Source of the DNA: a virus
Reading direction: 5' to 3' (one strand)
Virus record (IMG/VR): IMGVR_UViG_3300025759_000462
Span: 1 to 29,742 of that record
Length of the DNA stretch: 29,742 bases
The translations under genes were made by a program, and so were the position numbers. The notes beneath the pieces were generated by a model, which saw only the letters and a list, made by a program, of their open reading frames with translations, made no database searches and was not told the origin of the DNA. This document shows, piece by piece, positions 28,630 through 29,742 of the stretch (position 1 is the first letter of the stretch; the number at the start of each line of letters is the position of its first letter).

Positions 28630-28650
28630 GTAAACTTCTCCACATCTCGT

Positions 28651-28815
28651 TCAATCATCCATATCCACTACAGCAAGAACTTTGTTATATTCAATTACGT
28701 AACCACATGCACGAAGAAAGTTCTGAAATTCTTCTAGCACTTCATCAAGTGTGCTATCATCGTGGACTTCTATCTCAACCTTAGTTCCGTGTTCATTGCA
28801 TCTGCTAAACTTCAT
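28651..28815 (-). CDS. Small conserved phage protein (54 aa)
   Basis: A 54-residue ORF whose pattern (KFSRCNEHGTKVEIEV, then LDEVLEEFQNFLRACGYVIEYNKV) I recognise from small proteins of T4-like cyanophages ending in FLRGCGY-I-YNK; function unknown. Start overlaps the upstream gene by 11 nt. Confidence 0.68.
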   Translation of the reverse strand: MKFSRCNEHGTKVEIEVHDDSTLDEVLEEFQNFLRACGYVIEYNKVLAVVDMDD

Positions 28816-29056
28816 CCATCAATTCCTTAGTCAATTTCATTGCTTCATTGATAGCATCAGGCAAGTACTTATAGCTACCGTAAGAATTGCAAAAATGATC
28901 CCACACTTCAAAGGTAATTTCATCACATTCAACATCTGTTGCAGGACCGTTTCCTTCTTTCAAGGGCATTATAATAGGATAGAAGGGCCAAGTTCTGACA
29001 TTCAAAGGGTCATAAAGAGAGCGAATAACTTCAACGTCACGTTTATCGTAGCTCAT
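28805..29056 (-). CDS. Small phage protein, unknown function
   Basis: An 83-residue protein rich in Asp, Tyr and Pro at the start (YDKRDVEVIRSLYDPLNVRTWPFYPIIMP) with a helical end. Not recognised. Overlaps both neighbours (ATGA upstream). Confidence 0.62.
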   Translation of the reverse strand: MSYDKRDVEVIRSLYDPLNVRTWPFYPIIMPLKEGNGPATDVECDEITFEVWDHFCNSYGSYKYLPDAINEAMKLTKELMDEV

Positions 29057-29247
29057 CCCCTATCCTCCAATACATTTTTCAGTTCTTTCAAAACTTGTTC
29101 CAGCTTTTCCGCATCTAATGCACGACAACTAGAGATTCTGTTAGGACGAAATACTCGACCTTCATCAGTCTGTTCTGTAATATCAAGCAATCTGAACAGT
29201 TCTCTTACCAGAACATCATAGGCTTGTACTTTACTTGTCAGACTCAT
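29053..29247 (-). CDS. Small phage protein, unknown function
   Basis: A 64-residue helical protein (VQAYDVLVRELFRLLDI...LEQVLKELKNVLED). Not recognised. Stop overlaps the next start by 4 nt; its own start overlaps the 53-aa gene by 17 nt. Confidence 0.6.
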   Translation of the reverse strand: MSLTSKVQAYDVLVRELFRLLDITEQTDEGRVFRPNRISSCRALDAEKLEQVLKELKNVLEDRG

Positions 29248-29392
29248 TTGTATTTTCCTCTAACCATTCACGACAGATTTTAATATAATCATCTCGTTGC
29301 CATCTGACTTTATCGTGTGACAGTTCAGGACGATCATTAGCAATATATTTTATTAACTGTTCAGCAGTTAATGCTTTTGTATATTTGCTCAT
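29231..29392 (-). CDS. Small phage protein (53 aa)
   Basis: A 53-residue ORF filling the gap between two genes: SKYTKALTAEQLIKYIANDRPEL, then WQRDDYIKICREWLEENT. Start preceded by GGAGAGAA and overlapping the 78-aa gene stop by 4 nt. Unknown function. Confidence 0.66.
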   Translation of the reverse strand: MSKYTKALTAEQLIKYIANDRPELSHDKVRWQRDDYIKICREWLEENTNESDK

Positions 29393-29622
29393 TGTTTCTC
29401 TCCATCATATTGTTTGACGCCGTGTTTATCAATATCTTTCAAGATTAGCAACAGCATTTTCTTCACATCTTTAATACTATTTCCGTCTACAGTGACAGGA
29501 TTCTCAGTCCAACCAGGACCATCATCCATTTCATAGTATTCATGGACAGCATAATAACCTTCTTCACCTAAGACAGGTTCATCATACTTGTGATACATTA
29601 GTTGGTAATGCCAGAAACTCAT
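29389..29622 (-). CDS. Small conserved phage protein, unknown function
   Basis: A 77-residue protein: FWHYQLMYHKYD, GYYAVHEYYEMDDGPGWTENPV and a helical C-terminus with a KDIDKHGVKQYD end. The YAVHEYY...GWTENP pattern looks like a family in T4-like phages, function unknown. The ATG at 29622 overlaps the stop of the 32-aa gene; a GTG one codon earlier is an alternative. Confidence 0.66.
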   Translation of the reverse strand: MSFWHYQLMYHKYDEPVLGEEGYYAVHEYYEMDDGPGWTENPVTVDGNSIKDVKKMLLLILKDIDKHGVKQYDGEKQ

Positions 29623-29720
29623 CACGATCCCTCATAGCTAATAGTGCGACCAGTGTATTCATAGATCATTGACCATCCACACCCATATGCAGGAACAATC
29701 TCTACAAACTGTGGCATCAT
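29622..29720 (-). CDS. Small phage protein (32 aa)
   Basis: A 32-residue ORF (MPQFVEIVPAYGCGWSMIYEYTGRTISYEGS), with AAGGA upstream and a stop that overlaps the next start. Short but well placed. The remaining 22 bp to the window edge hold the end of another gene that cannot be identified. Confidence 0.55.
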   Translation of the reverse strand: MMPQFVEIVPAYGCGWSMIYEYTGRTISYEGS

Positions 29721-29742
29721 GTTATCATCCTTTGGGCCATGG

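Overview
The window looks like part of a large, lytic T4-like (Straboviridae/Kyanoviridae-type) marine myovirus whose host is probably an alphaproteobacterium of the Rhodobacteraceae/roseobacter group. The phage core is recognisable: UvsX recombinase, gp41-type DnaB helicase, T4-type RNase H, ThyX, PhoH, many small overlapping genes, and T4 late promoter motifs (TATAAATA). The alphaproteobacterial link rests on a circularly permuted, two-piece tmRNA and on GC-rich hisS and tyrS genes of alphaproteobacterial type. Every gene I accept is on the minus strand, so transcription runs from high to low coordinates.

Layout in transcription order. (1) 29.7-28.4 kb: tightly overlapping small unknown genes. 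(2) 28.4-25.7 kb: purS, a cupin, a TagD-like cytidylyltransferase, a UDP-glucuronate-epimerase-like SDR and a UDP-glucose dehydrogenase-like protein, which together look like a nucleotide-sugar operon. (3) 25.7-24.0 kb: a DruA/DUF4338-like protein and an N6-adenine methyltransferase-like protein. (4) 23.9-19.2 kb: the replication block, uvsX, dnaB-like helicase, thyX, phoH and small partners. (5) 19.1-17.6 kb: a DUF6745 protein, its usual small neighbour, and a separate array of 12-bp 'QV' repeats. (6) 17.5-16.1 kb: SleB-type cell-wall hydrolase and small genes. (7) 16.1-12.1 kb: a HAD-like gene, then the cassette hisS - small membrane protein - tyrS, flanked by a 51-bp imperfect direct repeat, then a DUF3310-like gene. 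(8) 11.7-9.8 kb: a PiT-family phosphate permease, the permuted tmRNA and a small secreted protein. (9) 9.7-5.5 kb: RNase H, a DUF6433-like protein, a membrane-anchored structural-type protein, a lipoprotein and small genes. (10) 5.3-2.6 kb: a tRNA cluster (Asp, Gly, Pro, Arg, Leu-UAA, Leu-UAG, two odd long-armed tRNAs with CAU and UAU anticodons, Thr, two tRNA fragments, Ser) interleaved with small early genes. (11) 2.6-0 kb: a late gene, a secreted ClpP-like protein and a YkuK/DUF458-like protein.

Two themes stand out. The first is takeover or support of translation: about ten tRNAs, two aminoacyl-tRNA synthetases whose cognate tRNAs are not in the window, and a complete permuted tmRNA with its own degradation tag (ANDNFAPRAYALAA). 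The second is a uniform regulatory layout: about ten host-type promoters with exactly 17-bp spacers, several sharing a purine-rich leader, plus a few T4-type late promoters in front of likely late genes. The best candidates for something undescribed are the phage-borne split tmRNA, the synthetase cassette that appears to have replaced the end of its target gene, and the QV-repeat array separated from its DUF6745 protein.
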